Origin: Myxococcales bacterium
GTDB taxonomy: Bacteria; Myxococcota; Myxococcia; Myxococcales; Myxococcaceae
DNA length: 64,000 nt
NCBI GenBank assembly: GCA_016191815.1
Contig: JACPVI010000082.1
Span: 35,434 to 99,433, forward strand
Reading direction: 5' to 3'
Part shown: positions 43,006-54,610 of the stretch, piece after piece
How positions within the stretch are numbered: the stretch's first letter is position 1
Layout of the letters: every line of letters begins with the position of its first letter
Program-made: the position numbers and the translations under genes
The notes under the pieces: model-generated
What the model was told of the DNA's origin: nothing
The model's database searches: none
What the model saw: only the letters and a program-made list of their open reading frames with translations

Positions 43006-44901
43006 CTACCGGCGGATGCGGCGCCGCGGTGTGCGAAGCTCCAAATCCTGCCCGCCTGCCTTGCGCACGCCCAGGAGCACGGCGGTGCCTTCGACTCCGC
43101 GGATGCGGTTGATGGCGCCCTCGAAACCAAGCTCGGCTACCGCCACGCCGTCGACCCGGAGGATCTCGTCGCCTTGGGCGAGCCCGACCTCGGCCGCTCC
43201 GCCGCCGGCGAGCGCGCTCTCCACCCGCAAGGACTTGCCGCGAGGGGAGAGGACCGCGCCGATGCCGACCAGCTCGAGCCGCGGCTGCTCGCCGGGTTCG
43301 AGTGGAGTCAGCTCGATCTCCAGCGGGCCTATGCCCTCTCCCTCCCGCACCTCGAGCCCGGCCATGATCCGCCCGTGGTGGCCTTGGGCGAGCACGGTGA
43401 TCGACCGGCGCCCCGCCGCGAGCCCGGAAAGCTCGAAGCGACCCCCCTGGTCGGCCTGCGCCGAGGAGAGCAGCGGGAGGGCGCCAGCGGCCTCGACCAG
43501 TCCGCCCTCCAGGGTGACCATCGCCTGCGGCACCGGCGCCTTCGAGCCAGCCTGCAGCACGCGCCCGAAGAGCTTGCCGCCGCGCAAGAGCCGAAAGTCG
43601 GCGATTACCTCGCCGGACTCGCCGAGATCCACCATCGCTTCCGCCGACGGCGCGTAGCCGTGCGAAGCCGCCACCACCGCGTACGGCCCGGCGGAGATGC
43701 CTTCCATCCTGTATTCGCCCGAGGCGTCGATGAACGACGTGGCGCGGTAGAAGTCGCGCTCCAGCGGCCCCCGCGCCGAGAAGAGCACTACCGTGAAGGA
43801 GGCGAGGGCTATGCCCGACGAGGCCTCGCGCACCGACCCTCTCAGCCTCGCGCCGGACCGGAGCGTAAGCACCAGCTCGCGCCTGGGCGTCCGGACGGCT
43901 TCCTCGGTCGCGGGAGCGAAGCCGGGAAGGCTGGCGGACACGTCGTACCTGCCGGGGTCCAGCCCGGCGATCTCGAACTCGCCCTCGGGCCCCGTCCGCG
44001 CCGATAGCTCCGGCACCAGCCGCGAAGTCCGCCCCTCCTCGGTGCGCAGTGGGCGGGCGGAGACGAGCGCTCCCGCCAGAGGTGAGCCGCGTGCGTCGAC
44101 CACCGTCCCGGCGACCGACTGGGAAGCGGGCGCTTCGACGGCCTTCGTGCCCAGTCGGAGGTGCAGCGAGTGACTCACCTGGGAGGAGAAGTCCAGCCGA
44201 GCTCGCCCCGGGGCGAAGTCGGGGTGCCGCGCCTCTAGCAGCGAGTCATCCGGGGCGCGGAACCAGAAGCGGCCGGCCGAGTCGCTGACGAAGCGATCCG
44301 CCAGAGGCATCAGCTCCGCGCGCCCCGGCGCCTCGAGCATCCGCACCTCGGCGCCCGAGACGGCGCCTCCATCGGGAGCGAGGACCCGGCCCTCGTATTC
44401 CAACGCGGGCGAAAGCTGGAATACCAGGCCGCTCACGCGATGGCCGGTGGCGGCGTTCAGCGCGACCGGGCTTTCACCCCAGTCCGGCGCGAAGGGGAGG
44501 TAGCCCTCCGCGGTGATCGCCGCCAGCGTGTAGACGCCCTCTTGGGCCGGAGAGAATTGGAACTCCCCGCCTGCGCCGCAGCTCAGGCCGATCGCCGCGC
44601 CTCGGTGCTCGAAGGTCAGCTCTGCGCCCGCGATTCCCTCGCCCGTGGAGCTGGAGACGACTCGGCCTTTAAAGGTCGCCCGCTCTCCCGCCGGAGCATC
44701 GGAGGCCATTCCGGGCGCCAGGCGGAGGGGAGCTGTCGGCGGCGCCGAGAAGCGCCGCAGAGGCTTCTCGGACCTGCCGGCGTCGGCCCCGGCAGGGAGG
44801 GACGTGGTTTCGGGCTCGGGAGCATGGCGAGCGAAGAGCCACACGCCGACCGCCGCCAAAGAGAGCGCCACAACCAACGCGAGGCGCTTGGACCTGGACA
44901 C
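43006..44901 (-). CDS. Membrane-anchored protein with repeated carboxypeptidase-regulatory domains and PDZ
   Basis: The GTG at 44901 (GGGAGGT upstream) gives an N-terminal membrane segment (LALVVALSLAAVGVWLFA) and a large extracytoplasmic part of about 600 residues. Repeated modules of the type GTVVDARGSPLAGALVSA, GRVVSSSTGEGIAGAELTF and EFEIAGLDPGRYDVSA are CarboxypepD_reg-like beta sandwiches, about five in number. A short PDZ-like domain ends it (SALAGGGAAEVGLAQGDEIL). Such proteins are common on myxobacterial envelopes. Function is unknown. The next gene upstream is boxB, 56 bases away on the same strand. Confidence 0.8.
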   Translation of the reverse strand: MSRSKRLALVVALSLAAVGVWLFARHAPEPETTSLPAGADAGRSEKPLRRFSAPPTAPLRLAPGMASDAPAGERATFKGRVVSSSTGEGIAGAELTFEHRGAAIGLSCGAGGEFQFSPAQEGVYTLAAITAEGYLPFAPDWGESPVALNAATGHRVSGLVFQLSPALEYEGRVLAPDGGAVSGAEVRMLEAPGRAELMPLADRFVSDSAGRFWFRAPDDSLLEARHPDFAPGRARLDFSSQVSHSLHLRLGTKAVEAPASQSVAGTVVDARGSPLAGALVSARPLRTEEGRTSRLVPELSARTGPEGEFEIAGLDPGRYDVSASLPGFAPATEEAVRTPRRELVLTLRSGARLRGSVREASSGIALASFTVVLFSARGPLERDFYRATSFIDASGEYRMEGISAGPYAVVAASHGYAPSAEAMVDLGESGEVIADFRLLRGGKLFGRVLQAGSKAPVPQAMVTLEGGLVEAAGALPLLSSAQADQGGRFELSGLAAGRRSITVLAQGHHGRIMAGLEVREGEGIGPLEIELTPLEPGEQPRLELVGIGAVLSPRGKSLRVESALAGGGAAEVGLAQGDEILRVDGVAVAELGFEGAINRIRGVEGTAVLLGVRKAGGQDLELRTPRRRIRR

Positions 44902-44957
44902 CGCTACCTCCCGCGCCAGCGTAGCCGGGCCGCGCGGGCTCTGCCTCAGGCCTGCTA

Positions 44958-46379
44958 TCAGTCCTCGCAGCGCACGTAGAGGTGGTCCACCGGCAGCCCG
45001 TTGATGCCGCGCGGAGGAGGCGCGATCCAATTCGCCAGCTCGCCCGCTCCGAGCAAAGGCCGCGCCTGGATGCTTCGGAGGTACTCCCTGTCCGCCCCGG
45101 AGGGCAGCCATTCGTCGCGGCGGCGCAGCCACTCGTCTTGGGGAATGGGCGCGCCGTCCGGGTCGAAGCACAGCCCGGCGAAGGCACCCTGGTGGCGGTG
45201 GAAGCGGCGCGAGGGCAGCCGCAGGCGGAAGGCGACTCCCGCTTCGGCGAGGACCTTGTTCCAGCGGTCCACCCCGCGCTGGCAGTCCTCCACGTAGCCG
45301 TCCCGCAGCACCTCGTTGAGCGCGTTGCGCAGCGGCACCTCTTGCAGCTCGAGCGCGCCGGTCGGCCCCGGCAGCTCGAGGTCGTAGGTGCCGGCGAGCG
45401 CCCGGTGGTCCTCGAACTTCTCCTCCTTCGCCCGCCCCTTGAGGCCGGCGGCGAAGAAGCTCGCCGCGTTGGTCGAAACCTCGCCGCCGAAGAGGTCCAG
45501 CGAGAGCGAGTACCAGAGGTTGAGGTACTTCTGGATGGTGGGCAGGTCCACCCCGCCGAGCTCTCGAGGGTCGCCGTTCTTCGACTGCCTCGACAGCTCC
45601 ACCGACCGCTGCACCACCCTCAGAACGCCGGTCTCCCCCACGAACATGTGGTGAGCCTCCTCGGTGAGCATGAACCGGCAGGTGCGCGAGAGCGGATCGA
45701 ACCCGCTCTCCGCTAGCGCCAGGAGCTGGTACTTGCCGTCGCGGTCCGTGAACATGGTGAACATGAAGAAGGACAGCCAGTCATCGACTGGCTCGTTGAA
45801 CGCCCCGAGGATGCGCGGGTGGTCCGGGTGGCCGCTGCGCCGGCGGAGCAGCTCCTCGGCCTCCTCGCGCCCATCTCGCCCGAAGAAGCCGTGCAGCAGG
45901 TACGCCATCGCCCACATATGTCGGCCCTCCTCCACGTTCACCTGGAAGAGGTTGCGCAGGTCGTAGAGCGACGGGCAGCTCTGCCCGAGCCGACGCTGCT
46001 GCTCGACCGAAGCCGGCTCGGTGTCCGCCTGCGTGACGATCAGCTTCCGGAGCGCGTTGCGGTGCTCGCCCGGCACCTCCCGCCATGCCGGCTGGCCGCA
46101 GGTGTCGCCGAAGCCCACCGTGCGCTCCTTCACCTCGTCGGCGAGGAAGATGCCCCAGCGGTAGTCCGGCATCTTCACGTAGTCGAAGTGCGCCCACCCC
46201 TCGGCGCTCACCCCCACCGCGGTGCGGAGATACACGTCATGGCCCAAGAAGCCCTCAGGCCCCATCTCCTTCCACCAGGAGAGGAAGTCCGGCTGCCACT
46301 GCTCGAGCGCGCGTTGCAGCCTTATGTCCCCGGAGAGGTCGACGTTGTTCGGGATCCGCTCGGTGGAGAGTCGAGTCAT
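44958..46379 (-). CDS. boxB: Benzoyl-CoA 2,3-epoxidase, oxygenase subunit BoxB
   Basis: Diiron oxygenase that makes 2,3-epoxybenzoyl-CoA in the aerobic box pathway of benzoate degradation. Ferritin-like diiron ligands are visible in VEEGRHMWA (E150, H153) and LTEEAHHMF (E240, E241, H243). The 473-residue length and the start MTRLSTERIPNNVDL fit BoxB. It needs the reductase BoxA, which is not in this window. It is 12 bases downstream of boxC. Confidence 0.93.
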   Translation of the reverse strand: MTRLSTERIPNNVDLSGDIRLQRALEQWQPDFLSWWKEMGPEGFLGHDVYLRTAVGVSAEGWAHFDYVKMPDYRWGIFLADEVKERTVGFGDTCGQPAWREVPGEHRNALRKLIVTQADTEPASVEQQRRLGQSCPSLYDLRNLFQVNVEEGRHMWAMAYLLHGFFGRDGREEAEELLRRRSGHPDHPRILGAFNEPVDDWLSFFMFTMFTDRDGKYQLLALAESGFDPLSRTCRFMLTEEAHHMFVGETGVLRVVQRSVELSRQSKNGDPRELGGVDLPTIQKYLNLWYSLSLDLFGGEVSTNAASFFAAGLKGRAKEEKFEDHRALAGTYDLELPGPTGALELQEVPLRNALNEVLRDGYVEDCQRGVDRWNKVLAEAGVAFRLRLPSRRFHRHQGAFAGLCFDPDGAPIPQDEWLRRRDEWLPSGADREYLRSIQARPLLGAGELANWIAPPPRGINGLPVDHLYVRCED

Positions 46380-46391
46380 GGCGCTCCTCGT

Positions 46392-47990
46392 TCAGGTCCT
46401 GCGAAGGTCGAAGCTGGGGCGCTGGCCCGCCTTGCCGTAGAGCGAGAGCGCGCCGCGCTCTCCGACCGCGTTCGGCCGCTGGAAGATCCAGTTCTGCCAG
46501 GCGGAGAGGCGGCCGAAGATCTTGGTCTCCATCGTCTCCGGACCGGCGAAGCGGAGGTTGGCCTCCATTCCGGTGAGCGCGTCGGGAGAGAGCGAGGCCC
46601 GCTCCTCGACCGCCAATCGCACCTCGTCGTCCCAGTCCAGCGCGTCCGGCGCGAACGTGACCAACCCGGCGGCCAAGGCCTCCCGGGGCGAGAGCGGCCC
46701 GCGGTGGGCGAGCACTTCTTCCACCCGGTCCCTCTCCCCCAGCAAGCGGGTCTCGAGCCGGGAGAGCCCGTTCCCCATCGGCAGCAGGCCGGCGTTGAGC
46801 GGCGAGAGCTGGATCGAGGTGGGCCGGTTCGGGTCCTCGAGCATGTACGCCCGGTCGGCGGCGAGGGCCAGCTCGGCGAGCACTCCGGAGAAGCACGAGC
46901 CCATCTCCACCAGCGCGAAGAACGTCTTCGAAGTCATGTCCAGCCGCTTGAGCACGCGTTTTTGGAGCAGCAGCGCCTCGCGGACCAGCCAGTGCCCCCG
47001 GTTCGAGGCGAGCATCTGGTCCAAGGCCAGCACCCAACGGGGGTCGCCGGAGGTCTTCAGGAGCACCACGCCGACCTCGAGGTGTTCGAGCCGGAGCCTC
47101 ACCAGGGCGTCGTCCAGCTCCCGGAACGCGCGGATCGCCCAGGAAGAGGGGGAAAGCGCGCCCGGCTCGGGAGGCGCCCCCACCGGACCTCGCACCGTCA
47201 GCTCCGCCACCCGCCGCGCCTGGTCCCGCCGAAGGGAGACGTGGCGATAGTCGATGCCCGCAGCGGAGCGCTTCGGATCAAGCGGCTCCAGCTCGACACC
47301 CTCCGAGCGCTCGGGCCGGTCGCTCGAGGCGGCGAGGGCCTTGGCCCGCTCCGCCACGGCCCGGGAGAAGCCGCTCTTCGGCACCGACTGATCCACCAGC
47401 CTCCACTCCACCGCCCGCCGCCCCCGGACGCCCTCGGCGAGGGTGGCGAAGTAGTCGGCCAGGTCCCGCCGAACCTTGCGCTTGTCCACCAGCCGCGTGA
47501 GGCCCCCGGTGCCGGCAAGCACCCCGAGGAGCGGCACCTCGGGAAGAGAGACCGCGGAGCTGCCGTCGTCGACGAGGAGGATCTCGTCGCAGGCCATCGC
47601 CAGCTCGTACCCGCCTCCCGAGGCGGTGCCGTTGAGCGCCGCGAGGAACTTGATGCCGCTGTGGGCCGAGGCGTCCTCCATCGCGAGCCGCGTCTCGTTG
47701 GTGAGCTTGCAGAAGTTCACCTTGAACGGGTGGGACGCGGCGCCGAGCATGGGGATGTTGGCCCCGGCGCAGAACACCCGCTCCTTGAGCGAGGTGATGA
47801 TCACCGCGCGGACCTCCGGGTGCTCGAAGCGGATCCGCTGCACCGCGTCCGAAAGCTCCAGGTCGACCGGCAGGTCGTAGCTGTTCAGCTTCAGCTCCTG
47901 GACGTCCATCTGCAGCAGGGCGATCGGCCCGTCGAACGACAGCTTCCAGTGCCGGTAGCGGCTCGGGTGTGACTCGATCTCGATCTCCAT
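46392..47990 (-). CDS. boxC: 2,3-epoxybenzoyl-CoA dihydrolase BoxC
   Basis: Ring-opening enzyme that follows BoxB, adding two waters to 2,3-epoxybenzoyl-CoA and releasing formate. A long (532 residues) crotonase-superfamily protein with oxyanion-hole regions VFCAGANIPMLG and NGTASGGGYELAMACDE. The ATG at 47990 begins MEIEIESHPSRYRHW, characteristic for BoxC. It forms an operon with boxB and diverges from the boxR-type regulator. Confidence 0.93.
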   Translation of the reverse strand: MEIEIESHPSRYRHWKLSFDGPIALLQMDVQELKLNSYDLPVDLELSDAVQRIRFEHPEVRAVIITSLKERVFCAGANIPMLGAASHPFKVNFCKLTNETRLAMEDASAHSGIKFLAALNGTASGGGYELAMACDEILLVDDGSSAVSLPEVPLLGVLAGTGGLTRLVDKRKVRRDLADYFATLAEGVRGRRAVEWRLVDQSVPKSGFSRAVAERAKALAASSDRPERSEGVELEPLDPKRSAAGIDYRHVSLRRDQARRVAELTVRGPVGAPPEPGALSPSSWAIRAFRELDDALVRLRLEHLEVGVVLLKTSGDPRWVLALDQMLASNRGHWLVREALLLQKRVLKRLDMTSKTFFALVEMGSCFSGVLAELALAADRAYMLEDPNRPTSIQLSPLNAGLLPMGNGLSRLETRLLGERDRVEEVLAHRGPLSPREALAAGLVTFAPDALDWDDEVRLAVEERASLSPDALTGMEANLRFAGPETMETKIFGRLSAWQNWIFQRPNAVGERGALSLYGKAGQRPSFDLRRT

Positions 47991-48040
47991 GGCCCCGACC
48001 GTAACCACGGCCCGCGCGGGCCATCAAGCAGCATAATGCC

Positions 48041-48069
48041 TTCTGTCTTGAAGATATCTGAACTATACT
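48041..48069 (+). promoter_or_regulatory. Divergent boxC/boxR control region
   Basis: Between boxC and boxR, GCATAATGC (48030-48038 region) is a palindrome and AGATATCT (48052-48059) is another. TATACT (48064-48069) could be a -10 element of boxR, with a poor -35 (TTCTGT at 48041-48046, 17-base spacer). If used, the transcript would begin a few bases before the GTG and be nearly leaderless. These palindromes are possible BoxR sites by position only. Confidence 0.35.
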
Positions 48070-48078
48070 TCCTAGACC

Positions 48079-48834
48079 GTGGACGGACTCCTCGCGGGCA
48101 TCGGCGGCCGGGTGCGGGCGCTCCGGCGACAGAGGCGCCTCACCCTGCGCGCGCTCGCCTCGGCGAGCGGGTTGTCCGAGCGGTTCGTCTCCGGGCTGGA
48201 GGCCGGCCGGACGAACGTCTCGGTGCTGAGCCTCTCGAGGATCGCGGACGCCCTCGGAGCGCCGATCGCCTCGCTCCTCTCCGGCGCCGGCGAGCGGCGA
48301 GTGATTGCCTTGCTCGGCCTTCGGGGCGCCGGGAAGAGCACCGTTGGTCGCGCGCTCGCCGCGAAGCTCGAGATCCCCTTCCACGAGCTGGACCGGCTCG
48401 TCGAGGTGGAGGCTGGGATGAGCCTCTCCGAGCTCTTCGCGCTGCACGGGGAGGAGTACTTCCGCAGCCTCGAGCGCACGGCGCTGGAGAGATTCCTCTC
48501 GCGCGAGGAGCCGGCGGTGCTCGCCACCGGAGGCGGGCTGGTGACCTCTCCTGAGAGCCACCGGCTGCTTATGGAGCGGGCCCGGACAGTGTGGCTGCGC
48601 GCCGAGCCCAAGGAGCACTGGGAGCGGGTGGTGCGCCAGGGAGACCTCCGCCCGATGCGCGGCCGTCCTCAGGCGATGGCCGAGTTGGAGCGGCGGCTCG
48701 ACGAGCGCGCGCCGCTGTACGCCAAGGCCGAGCGCACCTGCTCCACCTCGGGGCGGAGCGTGGCCAAGGTGGTGGCGGAGCTTTGCGGGGCGTTCGCCGC
48801 TGGAGCGGCGGCGCCGCCGGCCCGGAGCCGGTGA
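48079..48834 (+). CDS. boxR: BoxR/BzdR-type regulator with shikimate-kinase-like domain
   Basis: A 251-residue protein with an XRE-type helix-turn-helix at about 10-65 (LRALASASGLSERFVSGLE) and a shikimate-kinase-like domain with P-loop GLRGAGKST. This fusion is the hallmark of BzdR and BoxR, which repress benzoate genes and respond to benzoyl-CoA. It is divergent from boxC and boxB, as expected. The start is GTG. The last 20 residues are Ala-rich. Confidence 0.92.
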   Translation: MDGLLAGIGGRVRALRRQRRLTLRALASASGLSERFVSGLEAGRTNVSVLSLSRIADALGAPIASLLSGAGERRVIALLGLRGAGKSTVGRALAAKLEIPFHELDRLVEVEAGMSLSELFALHGEEYFRSLERTALERFLSREEPAVLATGGGLVTSPESHRLLMERARTVWLRAEPKEHWERVVRQGDLRPMRGRPQAMAELERRLDERAPLYAKAERTCSTSGRSVAKVVAELCGAFAAGAAAPPARSR

Positions 48835-48887
48835 GAGGACGATCCCGCTCCCGGCGCCGGAGCGGTATGGTCGCCGCGGAGGGCTGC

Positions 48888-49604
48888 ATGGACCGGCGCG
48901 ACGAGGAGAAGGGGCAGAAGCTGCTCACCGCGGTGGAGCGGATCGTCGCCAGCAACGAGAAGCTCCGTTCGCTGGCGCAGCGCTGCGCCGCCAGGGCGAA
49001 GAAGCCGGGACGGGAGGGCGCAGCCTTGGAGGTGGTCCGCCACTTCTCCAACCGGGCGATGCTGGTCGGCGGCGCCGCAGCGGTGCCCTCCTTGGTCCCG
49101 GGGCCGCACAGCCTTTTGGTCGGGGTGGGCGGAGTCCTCGCCGAGCTGACCATGCTGCTCAAGTACGAAGTCGAGCTGGCGCTGACCCTCAGCCACCTGT
49201 ACGGCTTCGACATCGAGGATCCGGTCGAGCGGCAGATCGCATTCCTCCTCGCTTCGGTGGGCACCTACGACGCGAGGAGCGGGAAGAACTTCCTCCTCGA
49301 CGTGGCGAAGGTGGAGGGCCAAGCGGTGTGGAACTATGCGCCCCGGAAGGTGGGGAAGGTGCTGGTGCAGGCGATGGCCTCGCTGGCGCTGCTCTACCTC
49401 TGGCGGGGCTTCGCCCGGTTCCTGCCGGTGGTCGGGATCATCGTGGGGACCTCGATGAACAAGGTCCTGACCCAGAAGGTCGGCCGGCGCTGCGTGAAAG
49501 ACCTCGAGGGGCGCCGCTCGCTCCTCGAGCGGCAAGCCGCCAAGAAGCCGCGCGTCGCCGCCGCCCGACGGCCCCGGAGGGCCACCCGCCGCGCCGCCCA
49601 GTAG
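48888..49604 (+). CDS. EcsC-family protein
   Basis: The ATG at 48888 has GGAGGG five bases upstream and is preferred over one at 48867. The 238-residue product has a Gly-rich hydrophobic core (AMLVGGAAAVPSLVPGPHS, LLVGVGGVLAELTMLL), a YGFDIEDPVERQ block and a second hydrophobic stretch FLPVVGIIVGTSMNKVLT. These are features of the EcsC family, of unknown biochemical role and sometimes membrane-associated. The tail is rich in Arg and Ala. It lies 53 bases downstream of boxR but is probably unrelated to benzoate. Confidence 0.7.
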   Translation: MDRRDEEKGQKLLTAVERIVASNEKLRSLAQRCAARAKKPGREGAALEVVRHFSNRAMLVGGAAAVPSLVPGPHSLLVGVGGVLAELTMLLKYEVELALTLSHLYGFDIEDPVERQIAFLLASVGTYDARSGKNFLLDVAKVEGQAVWNYAPRKVGKVLVQAMASLALLYLWRGFARFLPVVGIIVGTSMNKVLTQKVGRRCVKDLEGRRSLLERQAAKKPRVAAARRPRRATRRAAQ

Positions 49605-49613
49605 GCCACTGCG

Positions 49614-50252
49614 ATGCCCGCCCCAGGGGAGCCGCCAGCGACACCTGTGCTCTCGGAGGACCAAGGTGGACTCGTCATCCTGGTTCGGGTGCCGAGGCGG
49701 GCCTCGTCGATCCTGGGCTGGGGCTTCGCCCTTGCCGGCTGGGTGACAATCTTCGCCAAGGTCCTCCGGATGGTGCTCGCTCAATTCCCGCCCGCGGCGC
49801 CCGAGACGCTGCTCGTCCTTCTCGTCGGGCTGGCCGGCGGCGCGGCCATTCTGCTCACCCTGGCCTCTCGGCTCGCAGGGCGGGAGCGGATCCGGCTTTG
49901 CAAGCACTCGCTCGAAATCCGCCGCGAGGTGTTCTCCCTGGGGCTGCCCCGCCGCTTCGAGCTCGAAAGGATCCGCGCGCTCCGCTTCTATCCCCACGAG
50001 GCGGCGGCCGGGGCCTTCGGTCTCGACTCGGGTGGCCTCTCCTTCGAGTACGGTCGCCGCGTGCACTGGTTCGGGGCCGGCATCCGCCGCGAGGACGCGC
50101 AGAGGCTGATCAGCGCAATCCAGCGCCGCTTCAGGCGGCCGGAGCTGAGTCAGCCCGGAGAGCTGGACGCCACGGCGGCCGAAGTCCGACCGTCAGACTC
50201 CGGTTCCTCGAGCGCCCAAGCCGAGCCGGCGGAGGCCGCGCGGAACCGCTGA
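49614..50252 (+). CDS. Membrane protein of unknown function
   Basis: A 212-residue protein with two membrane segments (SILGWGFALAGWVTIFAKVL and TLLVLLVGLAGGAAILLTLA) and a soluble PH-like part (RIRLCKHSLEIRREVFSLGL, RIRALRFYPHE). It follows the EcsC gene by nine bases. The C-terminal 20 codons are antisense to the end of the phytoene-desaturase-like gene, a 60-base tail-to-tail overlap. No function is assigned. Confidence 0.6.
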   Translation: MPAPGEPPATPVLSEDQGGLVILVRVPRRASSILGWGFALAGWVTIFAKVLRMVLAQFPPAAPETLLVLLVGLAGGAAILLTLASRLAGRERIRLCKHSLEIRREVFSLGLPRRFELERIRALRFYPHEAAAGAFGLDSGGLSFEYGRRVHWFGAGIRREDAQRLISAIQRRFRRPELSQPGELDATAAEVRPSDSGSSSAQAEPAEAARNR

Positions 50253-51680
50253 GGCGCGCCGCGCGCGTAGGGCGGTCCCCAGCACGGTCCGTGCGGCGAG
50301 GTAACCGCACATCCCATGCACGCCTGGGCCGGGAGGCGTGGACGACGAGCAGAGGAAGATCCGCGGGTCAGGCGTCGCGTGAGGGCGCGGCCTGAGGCCC
50401 GGCCGAAGGAAGAGCTGTAGCCCCAAGAGAGAGCCCCCCGAGATGTCGCCTCCGACCAGGTTGGGGTTGTACGCCTCGAGCCGCGCCGGCCCCGCCGATC
50501 TTCGGCCGAGGACGAGCTCTCGGAAGCCCGGGGCGAAGCGCTCGATCTGCGCCTCGATGCGGTCCGTCATCTCGACCGGCGAGCCGTGCGGCACGTGGCA
50601 GTAGGCCCAGGCGGTGTGCCGGCCCCGCGGCGCTCGCGTCGCGTCGAAGAGACTGTGCTGCGCCAAGACCACGAAGGGCCGCTCGGGAGGCCGCCCCTGC
50701 GCCACCGCCCGGCCGGAGGCGGCCACCTCCTCCAAGGTTCCTCCGAGGTGGACGGTGCCCGCCCGAGCGCACTGCGCCGCGCGCCAGGGAATCGGGCCAG
50801 AGAGCGCGAAGTCGACCTTGAACACCCCGGGCCCGTAGCGGTAGCGGGCCAGCATCGCTCGGTAGCGAGAGGAGAAACGGTGGCCGGCGAGCCTGAGCAG
50901 CTGCGCAGGCGTCACGTCGAAGAGCACCGCCTGCGCCCACGGCAGCTCGTCCACCGAGGCGACTTCGTGCCCGGGGACGATCTCCCCGCCCAGCGACTCG
51001 AGCACCGAGGCCAGCGCGTCCACCAGGCGCTGCGAGCCGCCGCGGGGAAACGGCCAGCCCACCGCGTGCCCGGCTGCGCACAGGAGCAGGCCGAAGGCGG
51101 AGGTGAAGGGCTCTTCCAGTGGAGCCAGGCCGTGGGCGGCGACCCCGGCGAAGAGGGCTCGTGCCCTCTTGCCCTCGAAACGGGCTTCCGCAACGCGGCG
51201 TGCCGGCTTCCAGGCCAGCGAGCCGAATCGCCCGAACGCAAGCGGGTGACGCGGCATCCGAAACACGCCCGACAGCAGGTCTGCCGCAAGCTCCGCGAAC
51301 GCCTCGGCGAGCGGACCAACCGTCGCCGCGTACCTCCGGGCGTCCTCGCCCAGCGTCTCGCCGGTGTCGCGGATCGAGCGCTCCAGCACCGCGGCCGAGC
51401 CGTCGTCGAAAGGGTGGGCGAGCGGCGCCGGAGGGTTCACCCACTGTAGGCCGTGCGCCACGAGCGGCAGCTCGCCGAGGAAGGGCGAGGCCGCGGCGAG
51501 TGGGTGGATCGCCGCGCAGACATCGTGAACGAAGCCAGGCAGGGTCAGCTCCGCGGAGCGGCAGGCGCCGCCTGCGGTCGGGGCTCGCTCGAGAAGCCGC
51601 ACCCGCTTCCCCGCACGCGCCAGCGCGACCGCCGCCGCCAGCCCGTTGGGGCCCGCGCCTACCACCGCCACTTCCGCCAT
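50193..51680 (-). CDS. Phytoene-desaturase-like FAD oxidoreductase
   Basis: A 495-residue flavoprotein. The FAD-binding [20 protein letters not shown] starts at about residue 5, with GGACRSAE and the C-terminal flavin motif [13 protein letters not shown]. The NAD(P)/FAD-dependent amine-oxidase or carotene-desaturase layout most resembles PYROXD2-type and CrtI-related proteins. A carotenoid role is possible because of the CruF-like gene at 21 kb but is not shown. The C-terminal tail overlaps the previous gene. Confidence 0.8.
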   Translation of the reverse strand: MAEVAVVGAGPNGLAAAVALARAGKRVRLLERAPTAGGACRSAELTLPGFVHDVCAAIHPLAAASPFLGELPLVAHGLQWVNPPAPLAHPFDDGSAAVLERSIRDTGETLGEDARRYAATVGPLAEAFAELAADLLSGVFRMPRHPLAFGRFGSLAWKPARRVAEARFEGKRARALFAGVAAHGLAPLEEPFTSAFGLLLCAAGHAVGWPFPRGGSQRLVDALASVLESLGGEIVPGHEVASVDELPWAQAVLFDVTPAQLLRLAGHRFSSRYRAMLARYRYGPGVFKVDFALSGPIPWRAAQCARAGTVHLGGTLEEVAASGRAVAQGRPPERPFVVLAQHSLFDATRAPRGRHTAWAYCHVPHGSPVEMTDRIEAQIERFAPGFRELVLGRRSAGPARLEAYNPNLVGGDISGGSLLGLQLFLRPGLRPRPHATPDPRIFLCSSSTPPGPGVHGMCGYLAARTVLGTALRARRASAVPRGLRRLGLGARGTGV

Positions 51681-51787
51681 CCCCGCACAGTGGCGACGCC
51701 GGCTCCAACCAGCCAGTGCGACATCGCCCCACCCGATGGAGCGTCACTTGCGCTCCAGGTGTTCAGCATTCGGTGCACCGATGCCGC

Positions 51788-53272
<1,485 letters not shown>

Positions 53273-54610
53273 CCTTCTTCTTGCCGCTGTGGGCCGCGGC
53301 GAGGGCCAAGACCTTCATCAGATTCGCCCCGTAGACGCCGTTGTCCGGCTCCAGCTCGAGGGCGCGGTGGAGCAGCTCCTCGGCCTCGGCGTAGTCCCGC
53401 CGCTGGTGCAGCACGACGATCGCCAGCCGGTTGTACAGCGGCGCCGGCTGCTTCGCCCGCGCGATTCCCTGCTTGAGCAGCGCCACGGCGCTCTCCGGCT
53501 TTCCCTTCCGCTCCAGGGCGATTGCCTGCTGGAGCAGGTTGGCCACCTCGGCCGGGCTGCCGTCCGAGGGGAGTGGGTCCAACGGGCCGGCGGGCGGCCT
53601 GGAGGGTCGGGGGCGCAGGCGGACGAAGCCCCTCTCCGCCAGCGAGGCGAACACCGAGTAGACCTCCACCTCCGCCACTCCCGAAGCGCCCGCGAGCTGC
53701 CCGAGCCCGGACTCGCCGTCGGAGAAGGCCACCAGGAAAGCCTCGAAGGGCGAGAGGCGACTCTCGAATTCTTCCAGCCCGGCGACCAGCACCGGCACCG
53801 AGTCTGCGTCCACCTGGACCGGCAGCTTGGGGTCGGTCTTTTCCGCGAGCCGGTTCCGGAAGCGGCCGGTGTCCCCGCCCGGCTCGGCCATCAGCGCGCG
53901 CACCACGGAGATCTCGCTCACCTCCCGGCGCCCGCTGCACGCGTCCGGGTTCAGGAGGAGCCCGCAGGAGGCGCACTCCAGCTGGTCCTCCCCGACCGGG
54001 GACCCGCAGCTCGGGCAGGCCGTCTCTACTGCGGGCTCCGCGGGCGCGAAGGCGGCGGAGTCGCGGTAGTAGTGCTTGCGGATGGCGGCGCGAATCGCCC
54101 TGGGCAGGCCGACGTAGGCATTGAGCTGCTGCATCCGCGCCACGCTGGGCAGCTCGTCAAGCGCGTGCGCCTTTTGGGGGTCGGCCATCACCACCGAGAG
54201 GACCCGGCGGTCGGCTTGGAGGGCGATCGGCAAGGCGCAGCAGGCCTCCGCCTTGGCGACCGGGACCACCGCGAGGACCAAGGCGGGGACGATCGCCGCG
54301 GCCAGCTTGTCGGAGCTGACGAAGCGGGTGTTCAGCTCGCGGGCGAGGAACCGTAGGAGGTCCGCCTCCTGGATCGCGCCGTGCGCCACCAGTGCGTCCG
54401 AGACTTCCTCCTTGGGTCCGACCTTGGCTCGGACCTGGTCCAGCGCGAAGCGCGTGATCAGCCCTTCCTCGAGAAGTCTCTGTCCGAGGTTCCTCGTCAC
54501 CTCCGGCCAGTATAGGCGGCGGGACAATTGACCGGTTTGGGGCGATGCTCCGCCCCGGCGTTGACTCGCAGGGCCGGCGTGCGCACCCTTGCCGCCGGCG
54601 TGGAGCCCCA

